Assembly (NCBI RefSeq): GCF_947502995.1 | Contig: NZ_CANNBW010000013.1 | Location: forward strand, 1 to 64,000 | Length of the DNA stretch: 64,000 nucleotides | Reading direction: 5' to 3' | DNA from: an uncultured Tenacibaculum sp. | Lineage (GTDB): Bacteria; Bacteroidota; Bacteroidia; Flavobacteriales; Flavobacteriaceae | Shown here: in pieces, positions 15,301 to 24,182 of the stretch | Numbering within the stretch: the stretch's first letter is position 1 | Layout: each line of letters starts with the position of its first letter | Made by a program: the position numbers and the translations under genes | The notes under the pieces: model-generated | Told to the model about the DNA's origin: nothing | Seen by the model: the letters and a program-made list of their open reading frames with translations, nothing else | The model's database searches: none

Positions 15301-17487
15301 TTAACTACCTAATTCAAGTTGGTTTTTAACCAAATGGTAGTAACTACCTTTTAATTTAATAAGTTCTTCATGATTTCCTTGCTCTACGATTTTTCCTTTA
15401 TCGAGTACAACAATCTGATGCGCATTTTTAACCGTACTTAAACGGTGAGCAATAACAACTGCTGTTTTATCAGCAAAGAAGTTATTCAGATTTTCCATGA
15501 TAACTTTTTCATTATTTGCATCTAAAGCAGATGTAGCTTCATCAAAGAATAAAAATTTAGGATCTTTATAAACAGATCGAGCAATTAATAATCTTTGTTT
15601 TTGACCTGTACTTAGTCCGTTTCCTTCACTACCAATTTTGGTGTTATATCCAAGAGGTAGAGCTTCAATGTAATCTGATATATTAGCTACGTTAATAGCG
15701 TGACTTAATTTTTCTTTATCTACAAAATCTTCTCCAACAGCAATGTTTTTAGCAATACTATCGTTAAAAACATAACCTTCTTGCATTACAACTCCACAGT
15801 TTCTTCTCCATTCCTTTTGAGATATGTTTTTCAAGTTGAAATTACCAACTATAATTTCTCCTTGTTCTATTTGATAAAAACCAAGTAAAAGTTTCATTAA
15901 TGTAGTTTTTCCACTTCCACTAACTCCAACAATAGCTGTGGTTTTATTTGCAGGTATTTCTAAGCTTAAATCTTTAATTACAGGTTCTAATCCTCCAGTA
16001 TATCTAAAAGAAACATTTTTAAGTTTTATAGGATGATTAATAGGAATATTAGTTACTTTTTCGTCTCCTGGTTTTTCTTCATCTTCCATGTTGTGAATTT
16101 CACCTAAACGATCTAACGATATTTGAGCATCTTGAACGTCTCTCATAAAGTTAATAAGCTGCATGATAGGTCCGTTCAATTGACCAACAATATAACTTAT
16201 GGCCATCATCATACCTAAAGTAATATCGCCATCAATAACAAGTTTTGCTGAAAGAATAGTAATTAACATGTTCTTTAATTCATTAATGAAATTAGAACCA
16301 ACGCTTTGAGTTTGTTCTAAAGCTAAACTTTTAGTGGCAACTTTAAATAAACGAGCTTGAACATATTCCCAATTCCAACGCATTCTTCTTTCTGCGTTGT
16401 GAAGTTTAATTTCTTGCATTCCATTAATAAGTTCAATTACTTTACTCTGTTCTTGACTTACTTCTGAGAATCTTTTATAATCTAATTCTTTTCTCTTTTT
16501 GAAAAAGAATAGTACCCAAGCAAAATATAGTACACTACCTAATACAAAAACTCCGAAAATTTGTAAACTGTAAAAACCTAAAACAAAACTGAATATAATT
16601 AAGTTGATGAAAGAAAATAGTACAGATAGAGAAGAGGTTGTTAAAATACGTTCTATCCTTTTATGGTCATTTATCCTTTGTAATAAATCCCCAGTCATTC
16701 TTACGTCAAAATAAGATATAGGGAGTTTCATTAATTTGATAAAGAAATCTGATATTAATGAAATGTTTATTCGTGTGCTTAAATGTAATAAAATCCAACT
16801 CCTAATAATTTCCAGAGAAGCTTTACCAAAGAAAAGGAATAATTGAGCAAAAAGAATAAGGTAAACGAAATTCAAATCTTGATTTTCGATACCGACATCA
16901 ACTACACTTTGAGTTAAAAATGGTAAAATAAGTTGAAGTAAACTTCCTGCTAGTAATCCAATAATTAATTGGACTACAAAACTTTTGTATCTAATTAAGT
17001 ATTTAAAAATAAATGAAAAACCGAATTTTTCATCTTCTTCAAATTCTTGTGAATAAAATGCAGCAGTGGGTTCAACTAATAAAGCAATACCGTCTTCTGT
17101 ATTTTCATCAGCATTATTGCCAATCCAATGTTTAATGAACTCTTTTTTAGTCAAAGTGATTAAACCATGAGCTGGATCAGAAATATATACGTTGTCTTTT
17201 TTTATTTTATAAAGAACAACATAATGGTTTTTGTTCCAGTGAATAATACAAGGTAAAGGTGCCTCTTTTAGTTTTTCAAAAGCTAATTTGATTCCTAAAG
17301 ATTTAAAACCCATCGACTCAACAGCTTCGCTAAGACCTAATAAACTACTTCCTTCTCTGGTAGTTTCACTAAGTTCTCTAAGTTGTTGTGTGTTAATTGT
17401 TTTGCCATAGTGTTTGGCAATGATTTTTATACAAGTAGGCCCGCAATCTTTAGCCTCAGTTTGCTTATAATGTGGAAATTTTTTCAA
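15301..17487 (-). CDS. Peptidase-containing ABC exporter (C39, double-glycine)
   Basis: This 728-residue exporter cuts leaders after GG and pumps the cores out. The N-terminal C39 peptidase has Cys15 (EAKDCGPTC), His88 (NHYVVLY) and Asp104 (SDPAHG), a complete catalytic triad. A transmembrane domain of about six helices spans residues 165-440. The nucleotide-binding domain has Walker A GVSGSGKTT (about 520), signature LSTGQKQR and Walker B FLFFDEATSALD. The 17 double-glycine precursors nearby are its obvious substrates. It works with the HlyD-type protein encoded at 11973. Confidence 0.95.
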   Translation of the reverse strand: MKKFPHYKQTEAKDCGPTCIKIIAKHYGKTINTQQLRELSETTREGSSLLGLSEAVESMGFKSLGIKLAFEKLKEAPLPCIIHWNKNHYVVLYKIKKDNVYISDPAHGLITLTKKEFIKHWIGNNADENTEDGIALLVEPTAAFYSQEFEEDEKFGFSFIFKYLIRYKSFVVQLIIGLLAGSLLQLILPFLTQSVVDVGIENQDLNFVYLILFAQLFLFFGKASLEIIRSWILLHLSTRINISLISDFFIKLMKLPISYFDVRMTGDLLQRINDHKRIERILTTSSLSVLFSFINLIIFSFVLGFYSLQIFGVFVLGSVLYFAWVLFFFKKRKELDYKRFSEVSQEQSKVIELINGMQEIKLHNAERRMRWNWEYVQARLFKVATKSLALEQTQSVGSNFINELKNMLITILSAKLVIDGDITLGMMMAISYIVGQLNGPIMQLINFMRDVQDAQISLDRLGEIHNMEDEEKPGDEKVTNIPINHPIKLKNVSFRYTGGLEPVIKDLSLEIPANKTTAIVGVSGSGKTTLMKLLLGFYQIEQGEIIVGNFNLKNISQKEWRRNCGVVMQEGYVFNDSIAKNIAVGEDFVDKEKLSHAINVANISDYIEALPLGYNTKIGSEGNGLSTGQKQRLLIARSVYKDPKFLFFDEATSALDANNEKVIMENLNNFFADKTAVVIAHRLSTVKNAHQIVVLDKGKIVEQGNHEELIKLKGSYYHLVKNQLELGS

Positions 17488-17684
17488 GTATATTCTAATT
17501 CATTTGGTTAAAAACTCACACATAGTTTTCATTAAAATATAGTGTGATTTACATTGCAATTCTGAAAATTTAAAGTATAATTAATTGAGTGAAAACACTT
17601 AAAATGATTTTAAATAATAATGTTTTTGCACTAATTTGTTACTTTTTTTACAATAATTTAAATTTTAAGATTACATTTGCGGCG

Positions 17685-17745
17685 AACATTTTAAGACACT
17701 CACCTAGTGTGTCTATTCTTCGCGAGAGAATATTGTTCGAAAGGT
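17685..17745 (-). repeat. Conserved intergenic element, copy 5 (divergent)
   Basis: This copy lies between the VKOR-thioredoxin gene and the exporter gene. It keeps the hairpin (AGACACACT/AGTGTCT type) and the adjoining TCTCGCGAAGAAT segment, but the loop reads AGGTG and the usual TCAAGG partner is missing. A different loop partner is possible (ACCTT on its 5' side). Confidence 0.6.
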
Positions 17746-17767
17746 AAAGTCGCTTTTGCGGCTTTGC

Positions 17768-19387
17768 CTAATTTTGATTCTCTACTTGAAGGTTCGATGT
17801 AGCCTGAAAGTGTTCCTCTAAATCTTCTATAAAAAAGATCAAGTCAGTTCTGTTGTATTCTTTAGGGAAAGATTTACCGTTTATTAAAATTTCTGGAGTA
17901 AAGTTGATCCCGTTTTCAACACACCAATCCTTTTCTGCTTTTAAAACTTCTGCAGGGTTTGTGGTTTGAGTACCTTTATTCCATTTTTCCAACCATTTTT
18001 CATGATCTGTACCACCATAAATTTCATCTAACGCAATTTTACAATCTTCTAGTTTTCCTGAATTATAAAGTTCAAGTAATGTACTTGTAACCTTTACACC
18101 AGCACTTTCTGTATCATCTACAGGAACATTAAAGCGAATAATAATTTTAGCAGAATCATTATACTTCTTTAATATTTCATCAACTATTTCATGTACTCCT
18201 TTACAATGTCCACAAAATGGATTTGTGACAGTTACTATTTCTAAAGAAGCATTCTTATTTCCAAAAATAATTTCGTTAGGGTTGTTAATATTAGTGTTTA
18301 AACTTGGAGATTTTACTAATAAACTATTAAATAAATTGAAATTTCTTTTAAACTTTACAAAATCAATTTTTTCCTTTTGTAAAGTGCTTAATTCTTTAGC
18401 CATTGGTTTAATAAAGTTCCAAGCTAAATACACACCAAGAAAAGAAACAATCGTAATTGCTATATCAGCTAAACTTGTGTTTGATATAATTGAAGATGGA
18501 TCTCCATTTACAAAAATTAGAGCAGCTTGTACCCATAAAACACCAACTATAGTTAAACATAATAAACACCAAGATTTAACTACTTTGTATTGATAATATA
18601 TTGAGTAAATTGTAATAGGTAACGAAGCTAAACTTATAAGATAAAGTGTGTTTAAATTACCAAGCAAAAAAGAAGCCAGTAAAACACTAGAAAAATAAAC
18701 AATACTTAAGTCGCTTAATTTGTGGTTTTTAATTATTTCAGCTCCTTTTGAATTTAAAACAGCATCACAATCCTTTTTTTCATCTGTTCCAGAACAGAAA
18801 GCATTACCAATCGCTGTGCTTTCTCCTAATTCTTGTTTTAAAATACTATAACTTGTAATTATACCAAATACCGCTAGTATGCTATATGCATAATTAACAA
18901 CACTATTGTCTTTATTTATTAATAAAAATAAAATCGAAGCGGCAACTAAACCTAATAAAACAATGTTTTTAACACCACTTTCTTCTTTAGTTGTAGTTAT
19001 ATCATCAGTCTTTTCAACTGCAACAATAATTCCTGTAAATTGAGTTAAAAATTCACCTTCAGTTAATTTCTTTTCTTTATTATCTTCTCCACTAATTACT
19101 GAATAACCAGATTTTTTGTTGTCTTTTTTTACAGTAACTAAGTCGTTTCCTTTATCTGTAGAAATTTGAGCAATAAAACTGTCTGGTAATTGTTGTAAAG
19201 TCTGAGTATCTGTTGGAATTTCAGCAGCAATATTTTCAATATTAAAATGGTCTAGAACACCTGTTATAGCATGTAAACTAGGGTAAGAAGGATGGCTTTG
19301 AATTTGAAAAGCTAATTCTTTCTTGTCATATACAATTCCGTTGTATGATAGTAACTTTTGTACTATCAATGATAATGCATTTTTCAT
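17768..19387 (-). CDS. Pseudo-C39 / VKOR / thioredoxin fusion, disulfide-forming membrane protein
   Basis: This 539-residue protein (from the ATG; a TTG three codons upstream is less likely) has three parts. Residues 1-130 look like a C39-peptidase fold without any cysteine, so it cannot be a peptidase and may bind leaders. About residues 150-310 form a multi-helix VKOR domain with paired cysteines in FCSGTDEKKDCDAVLNS and the WCLLC motif. The rest is a DsbA/thioredoxin-like domain with CGHC. VKOR-thioredoxin fusions oxidise cysteines in exported proteins. Next to 17 Cys-rich precursors this strongly suggests disulfide formation in the peptides. Upstream of the exporter on the same strand. 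Confidence 0.85.
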   Translation of the reverse strand: MKNALSLIVQKLLSYNGIVYDKKELAFQIQSHPSYPSLHAITGVLDHFNIENIAAEIPTDTQTLQQLPDSFIAQISTDKGNDLVTVKKDNKKSGYSVISGEDNKEKKLTEGEFLTQFTGIIVAVEKTDDITTTKEESGVKNIVLLGLVAASILFLLINKDNSVVNYAYSILAVFGIITSYSILKQELGESTAIGNAFCSGTDEKKDCDAVLNSKGAEIIKNHKLSDLSIVYFSSVLLASFLLGNLNTLYLISLASLPITIYSIYYQYKVVKSWCLLCLTIVGVLWVQAALIFVNGDPSSIISNTSLADIAITIVSFLGVYLAWNFIKPMAKELSTLQKEKIDFVKFKRNFNLFNSLLVKSPSLNTNINNPNEIIFGNKNASLEIVTVTNPFCGHCKGVHEIVDEILKKYNDSAKIIIRFNVPVDDTESAGVKVTSTLLELYNSGKLEDCKIALDEIYGGTDHEKWLEKWNKGTQTTNPAEVLKAEKDWCVENGINFTPEILINGKSFPKEYNRTDLIFFIEDLEEHFQATSNLQVENQN

Positions 19388-19590
19388 AGGAGGCAACAGT
19401 ACTTCAAAAAAGAAATACTTATTTTAAATTTTATTGATTGATGACTCTAAAGTTACAATTTTTTTTAAAATAGATATTTTTTGTTCAAAATTTAACATTT
19501 TTTTGTTTCAAGGATTAGCTGTTTTTAGGTGTGATTATATAGTTAAATGGTTAAAAAATTGTTGATTTTCAAAAAACTATAGGAATGTTA

Positions 19591-19619
19591 TTGAAAATCA
19601 TTCAACATTTTTAAATTTG
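19591..19619 (+). promoter_or_regulatory. Promoter of the PAS-LuxR regulator gene
   Basis: TTG at 19591-19593 and TAAATTTG at 19612-19619 are separated by 18 bp, close to the Bacteroidota -33/-7 arrangement. The ATG follows 19 bp later. Confidence 0.55.
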
Positions 19620-19638
19620 TTAATACTTATATATTAAG

Positions 19639-20388
19639 ATGGGAAAGGGGATTTTAAAAAAGCATATGCAAGAGCTGCATAACGATACAAGTATTAAAAC
19701 AGATGAATTACAATCTTTTTTAGTGCAGTTTAAAGTTTTAGGGAATATTGGAATAAATGCAAATTCTATTTTTTATGTGTTGAATTTAAACACAATGAAA
19801 TATGAATATGTAAATGATGCTTGTTTTAGTTTTACAGGGTATACATCAGCGGAGTTTTATGAAAAAGGAATGCATATTCTACCGCTTATTATGGCTGACG
19901 AAGATTTTAAATTATTAACGACTACTTTATTTCCAAAAATGAATGATTTTTCGAAAGATTTAAGTTTTAAAGAAAGGAGTAAAATAGTTTTTGAGATTTA
20001 TTATAAAATGAAGCATAAAAGTTCTGGTAAAACTATTCAAATGGTTGAATTTAGTTCTTACACTAAGTTTGATGATAATGAACAACCAATTCTTTCAACA
20101 GGGTTATGTTATGAAACTAGTCAAGATGTTAATGGTGTTAAAGGCGTGGTGCGTTTAAATGAAGGGGAGAAACAAATTACTTTGTTTGAAGAAAAAATAA
20201 CGTATAAGAAAGAAAAGTTAACAAAAACTGAAAGTACAATTGTTGATTTATTAATTGAAGGATTATCTAGAAAAGAAATAGCAAATCAACTTTCGATTTC
20301 TTTGCATACTGTTCATACACATGTGAAAAACATTTACAAGAAAGTAGGAGTTAATAAGGTGTCTGAACTTATAAAAAAGATTGGGTAA
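19639..20388 (+). CDS. PAS-domain LuxR-type transcriptional regulator
   Basis: This 249-residue protein has an N-terminal PAS-like sensor (about residues 45-165; YEYVNDACFSFTGYTSAEF is typical). A C-terminal LuxR helix-turn-helix (about 190-247) contains LTKTESTIVDLLIEGLSRKE and HTVHTHVKNIYKKVGV. It has no receiver domain, so it probably senses a small ligand directly rather than phosphorylation. It is divergent from the VKOR-thioredoxin gene across 251 bp, which makes it the best local candidate for control of the peptide cassette. That link is inferred from position only. Confidence 0.85.
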   Translation: MGKGILKKHMQELHNDTSIKTDELQSFLVQFKVLGNIGINANSIFYVLNLNTMKYEYVNDACFSFTGYTSAEFYEKGMHILPLIMADEDFKLLTTTLFPKMNDFSKDLSFKERSKIVFEIYYKMKHKSSGKTIQMVEFSSYTKFDDNEQPILSTGLCYETSQDVNGVKGVVRLNEGEKQITLFEEKITYKKEKLTKTESTIVDLLIEGLSRKEIANQLSISLHTVHTHVKNIYKKVGVNKVSELIKKIG

Positions 20389-20437
20389 AAAATCTATTTA
20401 GAAAGAATTATATTTAATTCATTAAAATATGTAGTCT

Positions 20438-21673
20438 ATGCTTTTAGTGAAGTTCCGGTTAAATCATTCAATTTTTTCTTTTTCTCTTTTTTTATTATTT
20501 GGATGTGTCTCTGTCCAAAAAGTTCCTTTTGAAAACATTGTTGATACGACTTCAAAAAAGATAATTTATCAAAACAAAAAGGTGTTTTCAACAGAGAAAG
20601 GTGTATATGCTTCAAATAAATTTAATGGAGCTAGGTTATCTGATTTCTTCCAAGAAAATGATTCTGTTTATACAGTTTTTATTCAGCCAGAAAACACTCC
20701 GATTAATAATAGTGCATATTACTCTTTTAAGTTATGGAGTGATCAGTCAGAAGAAATATATTTAAAATTTAAATATCCTCAAGGATACAAGCACCGATAC
20801 ATTCCTAAAATAAAAGCAAGAACGGAACATTGGAAATCTATAGATTCAAGTTTAATTTATAAGAAAGACTCTTTGTTTATGGTGAAGTTGAATCTCTCAA
20901 AAGATACAACTTGGGTTTCTGCACAAGAAGTGGTAACAGTTAAGGATACTGAAAATTGGTGTGGTAATTTAGTTCATTTAAAACCTTATGTACACTTAAA
21001 AAGTGTTGGTAAAACTAAGTTAGGTAGAAATATTCCTGTTTTAGATATCTATAAAGAATCTAAAGAACATAAGCCAATTGTTGTTTTATTAACTCGTCAG
21101 CATCCTCCAGAAGTAACAGGTTTTTTTGCTTATCAAGAATTCTTGAAAACAGTTTTAAAAGAAAACAAATTATCTGAAGTTTTTTTCTCTAAATATAGAA
21201 TACTCACTTTTCCTATTGTAAATCCGGATGGAGTAGATTTAGGTCATTGGAGACACAATGCTAATGGAGTGGATACAAACAGAGATTGGTCTCAATATCG
21301 ACAATCTGAAATTAAACAAATAGTAAAATATATTAGTAAGGAAAGTAAGAAATATAAAGGTAAAATTGTTTTAGGTTTAGATTTTCATTCTACTTATGAA
21401 GATGTGTTTTATACAAACAAGATAAGAGAAGGTACTTCATTTCCTGATTTTATAAAAGATTGGTTTAAAGCTTTAGAAAAAGAAATTCCGAATTATAAAG
21501 TGAATGAAAAACCTGGGAATAGTAAAAAACCAGTATCTAAAGGTTGGTTTTTGTATGGACACAATGCAGTTGGAATTACTTATGAAATTGGCGACGAAAC
21601 TCCACGAGATCGAATAAAATTAATTGGTAGAATCACTGCAGAAGAAATGATGAGAGTTTTAAATCAATATTGA
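20438..21673 (+). CDS. M14-family zinc carboxypeptidase, predicted lipoprotein
   Basis: This 411-residue protein has an N-terminal hydrophobic stretch ending in FGCVS, a lipobox-like signal. The M14 fold is shown by HPPE (His222, Glu225) and His317 in LGLDFHST as zinc ligands, NPDGVDLGHWRHNANGVDTNRDW for substrate binding, and a late ITYEIGDET that should hold the catalytic glutamate. Such enzymes trim C-terminal residues or peptidoglycan peptides at the cell surface. It is followed immediately by the truncated tRNA copy that marks the left end of the restriction-modification island. No operon partner is clear. Confidence 0.85.
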   Translation: MLLVKFRLNHSIFSFSLFLLFGCVSVQKVPFENIVDTTSKKIIYQNKKVFSTEKGVYASNKFNGARLSDFFQENDSVYTVFIQPENTPINNSAYYSFKLWSDQSEEIYLKFKYPQGYKHRYIPKIKARTEHWKSIDSSLIYKKDSLFMVKLNLSKDTTWVSAQEVVTVKDTENWCGNLVHLKPYVHLKSVGKTKLGRNIPVLDIYKESKEHKPIVVLLTRQHPPEVTGFFAYQEFLKTVLKENKLSEVFFSKYRILTFPIVNPDGVDLGHWRHNANGVDTNRDWSQYRQSEIKQIVKYISKESKKYKGKIVLGLDFHSTYEDVFYTNKIREGTSFPDFIKDWFKALEKEIPNYKVNEKPGNSKKPVSKGWFLYGHNAVGITYEIGDETPRDRIKLIGRITAEEMMRVLNQY

Positions 21674-21675
21674 TA

Positions 21676-21758
21676 AAAAACAAAAAAGCTTCACAAAAAG
21701 TGAAGCTTTAAAGGTGGTCCCACATGGGCTCGAACCATGGCCCCCCCTGATTATGAGT
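21676..21758. repeat. Left direct repeat (tRNA 3' fragment + terminator), island end
   Basis: These 83 bp match 24517-24598 with one substitution and one inserted C (seven C here against A plus five C). The repeat covers a terminator hairpin and the 3' half of the CAT-anticodon tRNA up to the anticodon loop, then identity stops abruptly. The tRNA copy is non-functional, as it has no 5' half. Typical of an attachment-site duplication by a tRNA-targeting integrase. Confidence 0.85.
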
Positions 21759-21819
21759 AATTAACCTTTTGAGTGTAACTATTTCTTTTGTAGTGTCTTA
21801 TCTGTATTTGGTTTCTTTA

Positions 21820-21840
21820 AGCCGTAAAAAAGCCGTATTA
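21820..21840. repeat. Short tandem GCCGT-A6 repeat inside left island end
   Basis: AGCCGTAAAAAAGCCGTATTA holds two GCCGTA units 11 bp apart. A near-identical copy lies at 24327-24346, close to the other island end. They could be arm-type recombinase binding sites; this is inference. Confidence 0.45.
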
Positions 21841-22923
21841 TGCCTTTATTTGGAAGTTTAATTTGATGAAAGATTCTTTTGAATGTTCATCAAAATACAC
21901 TTCACCATACCCCATTTTAGAGCCTGAAGGATTATCAAGCTTTGACGAATTTTTTAAATATGTTTTGAACTTATTAAAATCAATTACATGATAGCATAGT
22001 ACTTCTGTGTCAGGTTTAACTATGATGATACCTCCCACAATATCATATTTCCCTGACCAAACAGTTTTTGAAGTCATCCCTAGAGCTGCTTCAACTAAAA
22101 AATTAACAAGTCTGTATTCATAAAATTTATGACCCTGACTAAGATCATAATTCATAGGGTTTTCTTCGTTGATTTTAGAAATTATATCAGTGAATTTTAT
22201 TTTACTACTAACAAACTTATCTTTTACAATGTGTGCTATTATTTGAGGTAAATCGCTATCAATTACTTGAAGGTTTAACTTAAAAGTGTCGTCATCATAG
22301 GAATGGAAATTAATATCATACCCTAATTCAGATATTTTAGAAATACGTTTAATGTATTTATGCGGATTTCCGATTGAATTTACAGTAGTTAAATCTACTT
22401 TTGAAACAGGATTATTATTTTTATCAGTAATCTTGTATGTGATGTTTGTTGTTTTGTTAGCATTAAATAAAGTAGGAGTACTTCCAAGGAATGATTTAAT
22501 GCTGAATTCTTGACTACTTGTTATTCCATGTATTGGGTCATAAATAACTAAATTAATATCGCCTTTTCCTTGAGATTTATTAGTAACTTTATTTATAGAA
22601 TGCTTTTGAATTGAATCAATTAATTGTTTGGGTATAGATATTTTTCCTTTTTTTATTTCTTTAGCGAGATCATCAGCTATTTTTTTAGCATCTACAACAT
22701 TAAAAGAAGATATTATTTGATTATTTTTAAAATCGATAATGTTTATTGTTTGATTATTGATTCTAAAATTTAAATCTTGTTCATTATCTCTTCTTATTAT
22801 TGATTTTAATTCAACAAAAGATTTAGTTTTTTTTAAATTTTCATCAGCAGAAAAAAGTTTTCCATCTCCTAACAATTTAAAAAAAGTATAGAGTTCACTC
22901 CACTCTCCTTTGTTTCCTTTCAT
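21838..22923 (-). CDS. Type II restriction endonuclease, HpaII-like
   Basis: This 361-residue protein starts MKGNKGEWSELYTFFKLLGD, which resembles the N-terminus of the HpaII endonuclease family (target CCGG). I have no alignment to confirm this. Its ATG overlaps the TGA of the upstream cytosine methylase gene by 4 bp (ATGA), the arrangement of a methylase-endonuclease operon. No PD-(D/E)XK motif is obvious by eye. It lies entirely inside the tRNA-flanked island. If not HpaII-like, it is still the expected cognate nuclease by position. Confidence 0.75.
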   Translation of the reverse strand: MKGNKGEWSELYTFFKLLGDGKLFSADENLKKTKSFVELKSIIRRDNEQDLNFRINNQTINIIDFKNNQIISSFNVVDAKKIADDLAKEIKKGKISIPKQLIDSIQKHSINKVTNKSQGKGDINLVIYDPIHGITSSQEFSIKSFLGSTPTLFNANKTTNITYKITDKNNNPVSKVDLTTVNSIGNPHKYIKRISKISELGYDINFHSYDDDTFKLNLQVIDSDLPQIIAHIVKDKFVSSKIKFTDIISKINEENPMNYDLSQGHKFYEYRLVNFLVEAALGMTSKTVWSGKYDIVGGIIIVKPDTEVLCYHVIDFNKFKTYLKNSSKLDNPSGSKMGYGEVYFDEHSKESFIKLNFQIKA

Positions 22924-24182
22924 AGGTTTAATGTTTTAAGTATTTGCTGAGCAGTTTTTTGTATTGCAGGGACAGCAACTGAATTACCAAATTGTTTGTA
23001 TGCTTGGGCGTCAGATACTACTATCTTGTAGTTGTCAGGGAAACCTTGTAACCTTGCCCATTCTCGGGGAGTCATCTTCCTTATACCTTCTCTGTTAACT
23101 TCACCAGAAATATTTGTTATAGGTTTAAAATTCGTTAACCTATGGTCAATAATTAAATTTCTCTCTCTTCCCATTCCTCCACAGACTACAGCATTTGCTA
23201 CACCGTCATTAGGGATTATTTGAAAACCAAACCCATTTCCTTTATTTTGATGTCTTTCTTTGTGTTTTCTTAGGGTATCAATATAAGTTGTAGAAAGGTA
23301 GTATTTTACTGAAACCTCTTTTTCTTCAAGTATATTTCTTAATGAGGTTTTTTCATTTACAGGTTTTGGGTATTGGAAATTTGTTATTTCAGTATTTTTA
23401 TTAAATCCAACAATAAAAATACGTTCTCGATTTTGAGGTACACCAAAGTCTTTTGCATTTATTATTTGAGGATCTGGTACGTAATAGCCTAAATCTTCTC
23501 GAAGAACATTCAAAATTGTAGATAAAGTTTTTCCTTTATCATGATTTCTTAATCCTTTTACATTTTCAAGAAAAATAGCTTTGGGTTGTTTTTTTTTAAT
23601 TATTTCAGCCACATCAAAGAATAAAGTTCCTCTCGTATCTTCAAAACCACCGCGTTTTCCTGCAATAGAAAAGGCTTGACAAGGAAAACCAGCACATAAA
23701 ATGTCAAAATCATCGGGGATATAGTCTTTTGTTCTTTTTCTTGTTATATCTCCAAACGGTACTTCTCCAAAGTTAGAGTAATAAGTTTGTTGTGAATATT
23801 TATCCCATTCACTAGTGAATACACATTTTCCTCCTAAGTTTTGAAAAGCTAGTCTAAAGCCTCCTATACCAGCGAAAAGATCAATGAACTTGAATTTAGG
23901 TTTTTTGGGGCTGGGAAAAGGAATAGTTTGGTTTTGTGATATTAGGTATTTGAGAGTATTTTCTGCTACTCTAGTAGAGATTATTTCTTCAGGGAATTTA
24001 TATTCAATTAAATTTTTAACATGTTGTATAGCGTCTAACTTGTAATATTTTGAAACGCCGTTTTTATTATTATGCAGATAGTGCGTGAATGCAGGTTCAG
24101 TGTCTATTCCTGACTCTTTAGTTTTGATTCTGAATTTTTTATCTTCAAAGTCAATGATTGATATTTGTTTGTTTAATTGCAC
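22920..24182 (-). CDS. DNA cytosine-C5 methyltransferase of a type II system
   Basis: This 420-residue enzyme starts at a GTG. It shows all main C5-methylase motifs: DLFAGIGG at 101-108 (S-adenosylmethionine binding), GFPCQAFS with the catalytic Cys168, ENV at 206-208, QNRER at 250-254 and FGNSV near 398. The first 95 residues are an extension of unknown role. It methylates cytosine in the target of the partner endonuclease, probably CCGG if the nuclease is HpaII-like. It precedes the nuclease gene with a 4-bp overlap, so methylase is made first. Confidence 0.95.
   Translation of the reverse strand: MQLNKQISIIDFEDKKFRIKTKESGIDTEPAFTHYLHNNKNGVSKYYKLDAIQHVKNLIEYKFPEEIISTRVAENTLKYLISQNQTIPFPSPKKPKFKFIDLFAGIGGFRLAFQNLGGKCVFTSEWDKYSQQTYYSNFGEVPFGDITRKRTKDYIPDDFDILCAGFPCQAFSIAGKRGGFEDTRGTLFFDVAEIIKKKQPKAIFLENVKGLRNHDKGKTLSTILNVLREDLGYYVPDPQIINAKDFGVPQNRERIFIVGFNKNTEITNFQYPKPVNEKTSLRNILEEKEVSVKYYLSTTYIDTLRKHKERHQNKGNGFGFQIIPNDGVANAVVCGGMGRERNLIIDHRLTNFKPITNISGEVNREGIRKMTPREWARLQGFPDNYKIVVSDAQAYKQFGNSVAVPAIQKTAQQILKTLNL

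Noticed and set aside
21712..21758. Second tRNA gene
   Set aside because: Only the 3' part up to the anticodon loop is present and no 5' half follows, so it cannot fold as a tRNA.
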